DNA of 5,853 nucleotides from Phycisphaerae bacterium. Its GTDB lineage: Bacteria > Planctomycetota > Phycisphaerae > Sedimentisphaerales > SG8-4. This document shows, in pieces, positions 4,466 through 5,853 of this stretch. The stretch covers positions 1 through 5,853 of the forward strand of contig JAUXAH010000127.1 in the NCBI GenBank assembly GCA_030614945.1. Reading direction: 5' to 3'. The notes beneath the pieces were generated by a model, which had not been told where the DNA came from, searched no databases, and saw only the letters and a program-made list of their open reading frames with translations. Within the stretch, counting starts at the first letter, position 1; each line of letters opens with the position of its first letter. The translations under genes and the position numbers were made by a program.

Positions 4466-5514
4466 GGAGGACCCCTTTCGTTGACGTATATTGCATCGAG
4501 GTTGCTATATTCGGATGGTATGAATCGGTGAAGACCGTGTATTCGGGCTTCGGTTGCGTGTAAATCGATACCCTGGGCTAATGGTTCATGGTTCTGCCAG
4601 GCGTGGAAGATCGCATTTGAGATCGGGTCGGTTTTGCGGCTGGACATGACCATTGACCAGGAACCAACTGATTGCCATTTGTCCTTATCGGTAAACTTCG
4701 ATGGACGTAGTGACACTTCTCGACCGACTCCCCAGGTTCCACAGATTCGGCGTCCGTGCATGACGGAGACAAGCTCGACGGCATGGGTTAGATCCAAACC
4801 ATTCAAAGGTCCCGGCTTCGCTGCGTACCTGGCTACCTCGTGTGAGCATCCTTCCGGATCCTTCACTGAGCGAATGTCCACGATAGTTGAGTCAGTCGTT
4901 ATCTGTACCCACATACGGCGTAAAAGCGTACGTGGCATATATTTACCGTCAACAACACAATGGATGTGCGGGTGCCATTTGCCATCGTTCTTCGAAAGCT
5001 TAATTTGAAAAAACCACACTCCACCGGTAACGATGTCACTGAAGTCCTTGAGCTTTCGAAGTTGCATGAAATTTTTGTAGAGCTGGTCAACCTGATGCCA
5101 CAAGGGTACATCGTTGTGCTTCAATGTAAGTGTCATAAGCTTGGGATACTTGAGCTTTTGGATCCATTCGGAGACGGAGTGGCCGATGTAGTTTCGGCGG
5201 GACTCTGCGCAGACAGGGCACCATCGAAGATGACAGGCATTGGAGGCTACTCGGATTTCGCCGGTTGCGATATGCCTGGTGAACCAGGCATTTGACCGGC
5301 AGCCATCGAGGAGATCGGCTTTCGATCGGGGACGGGGATCACCTGTACGGTCACACATCGACTGGATACTCGTGTCCAGATGGTCATAAACATACCATGC
5401 TGCATCGAATTCTGCCATGTGCGATTGCCTCCTATACGACCCATAACTGTCGATAACAGGTAGTACGACAGTTGTTTCTTTGTTATCGAGTTTAGAAGGA
5501 TGGTCAGATTCCAT
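4462..5514 (-). CDS. rep: Rolling-circle replication initiator, HUH / Rep_1-like
   Basis: A 350-aa Rep of the pC194/pUB110-like group. It nicks one strand at the double-strand origin through a tyrosine and starts rolling-circle replication. Visible in order: a Cys cluster CHLRWCPVCAESRR (94-107; Cys94, Cys99, Cys102), motif I LMTLTLKHND (126-135), and the metal-binding HUH motif WHPHIHCVVDG (180-190; His183, His185). Motif III follows as EVARYAAKP (226-234) with a single catalytic Tyr230 and Lys233, then RRICGTWGVGR (255-265). Every core residue of the family is present, and the length is normal. Two starts are possible: the ATG at 5514 with AAGGA 7 nt upstream, and an ATG at 5418 (Met33) with AGGAGG 9 nt upstream, giving 318 aa. 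First gene of the operon, with a long folded leader and a strong promoter. Confidence 0.9.
   Translation of the reverse strand: MESDHPSKLDNKETTVVLPVIDSYGSYRRQSHMAEFDAAWYVYDHLDTSIQSMCDRTGDPRPRSKADLLDGCRSNAWFTRHIATGEIRVASNACHLRWCPVCAESRRNYIGHSVSEWIQKLKYPKLMTLTLKHNDVPLWHQVDQLYKNFMQLRKLKDFSDIVTGGVWFFQIKLSKNDGKWHPHIHCVVDGKYMPRTLLRRMWVQITTDSTIVDIRSVKDPEGCSHEVARYAAKPGPLNGLDLTHAVELVSVMHGRRICGTWGVGREVSLRPSKFTDKDKWQSVGSWSMVMSSRKTDPISNAIFHAWQNHEPLAQGIDLHATEARIHGLHRFIPSEYSNLDAIYVNERGPP
5418..5488 (-). promoter_or_regulatory. Second rep start site preceded by two competing inverted repeats
   Basis: Inside the 5' part of rep, AACTGTCG (5445-5452) pairs with CGACAGTT (5466-5473), and CGATAAC (5451-5457) pairs with GTTATCG (5482-5488). 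The two helices share bases 5451-5452 and interlock, so only one can form fully at a time. Directly after them in the message lies AGGAGG (5433-5428) and the ATG of Met33 (5418). The layout suits a switch in the choice between long and short Rep, or a protein-binding site. The effect is inferred. Confidence 0.45.
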
Positions 5515-5672
5515 TCGTGCATCCTTGCATTACAACCAAAAGGGCACAAAAGGGCAGATGCAAGGCCCGGTCAGCCTCAACTGGGGACATGAAGTCGAAG
5601 CTGACCGGAGCACGTGCCCTCTTGTGTCGATGCGCTCGAGTCCGGCTTCCCGGTTACTCTATCCTCATCGAC
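5515..5672 (-). promoter_or_regulatory. Structured rep leader RNA with a sequestered ribosome site
   Basis: From the predicted start near 5672 the leader can form three folds. Fold I is GTCGATG (5672-5666) with CATCGAC (5632-5626). Fold II is AGGGCAC (5620-5614) with GTGCCCT (5547-5541), enclosing a perfect 9-bp CCGGTCAGC stem (5608-5600 with 5575-5567). Fold III is CCTTGCAT (5565-5558) with ATGCAAGG (5530-5523). Fold III buries the AAGGA that serves the rep ATG at 5514, and it is topologically in conflict with the outer stem of fold II. Two tandem copies of CAAAAGGGCA (plus strand, 5537-5556) lie in its loop. This looks like RNA-level control of Rep supply and so of copy number. No antisense promoter was found. 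Confidence 0.6.
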
Positions 5673-5678
5673 ATACTC

Positions 5679-5708
5679 ATCATATCGACCTGGTGTGGCC
5701 TCTGTCAA
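5679..5708 (-). promoter_or_regulatory. rep operon promoter (sigma70-like)
   Basis: A perfect -35 TTGACA (5708-5703) is followed after 18 nt by TATGAT (5684-5679), which matches 5 of 6 bases of TATAAT. Transcription should begin near 5672, about 158 nt before the rep ATG. It is the best promoter in the window and has no competitor upstream, so it probably drives the whole minus-strand gene set. An ACCTGGT half-site (5688-5694) lies between the two boxes. Confidence 0.75.
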
Positions 5709-5853
5709 GAGCAAAAAGTCTAACCAGGTGGTATAAGACGTCCAACCAGGGGGCGTTTGGCCTCACACGGGCCTGCTATGGCCTGGAATGGGCCTCAGAA
5801 ACGGTGTTTTATAGCCGTCAACGCAAGGAGCACACAAAGTCAACAAAATGTTG

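Overview
The first 141 bases (1-141) recur exactly at 5713-5853. The window is therefore one complete circular element of 5712 bp, opened at an arbitrary point with an assembly-type overlap. All supported genes lie on the minus strand, begin at good Shine-Dalgarno sites, and are packed with 4-26 nt overlaps. This points to a bacterial extrachromosomal element. The 188-aa, 232-aa and GNAT proteins resemble uncharacterised families that I recall from environmental phage or planctomycete-associated sequences. That host assignment is recollection, not something the sequence proves.

Layout in transcription order (minus strand, descending coordinates). A strong sigma70-like promoter (5679-5708), preceded by two direct repeats 22 bp apart, makes a leader of about 160 nt (5515-5672) that can fold over the rep ribosome site. 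Next come the rolling-circle replication initiator (HUH/Rep_1-like, 4462-5514) and an 80-aa helical protein (4223-4465). A 188-aa cysteine-containing protein (3682-4248) follows. A candidate internal promoter and a terminator-like hairpin (3554-3665) separate it from a 232-aa virus-like conserved protein (2838-3536). The rest of the operon is a 110-aa protein (2531-2863), a 46-aa Lys-rich peptide (2372-2512) and a 251-aa GNAT-fold protein (1620-2375). Terminator-like hairpins follow at about 1478-1608.

The remaining ~1.6 kb (1-1619) has no convincing gene but is extraordinarily structured. It holds a bidirectional terminator, long hairpins, a three-way junction, and two stem-loops of about 119 and 174 nt built from many nested helices. 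Four hairpins there show the same octamer TGTCGTTT in the loop on different stems. It also holds a G-quadruplex motif, three 44-bp tandem repeats with a fourth copy about 960 bp away, and a large inverted repeat carrying a pC194/pUB110-like nick-site sequence. This could be the replication control region (double- and single-strand origins), a packaging signal of a single-stranded DNA virus, or a large non-coding RNA.

Overall I read this as a small rolling-circle replicon carrying a virus-like cassette. I see no recognisable microvirus or inovirus capsid, no Zot/packaging ATPase, no integrase and no resistance gene. Whether it is an undescribed virus, a satellite or a plasmid cannot be settled from sequence alone.
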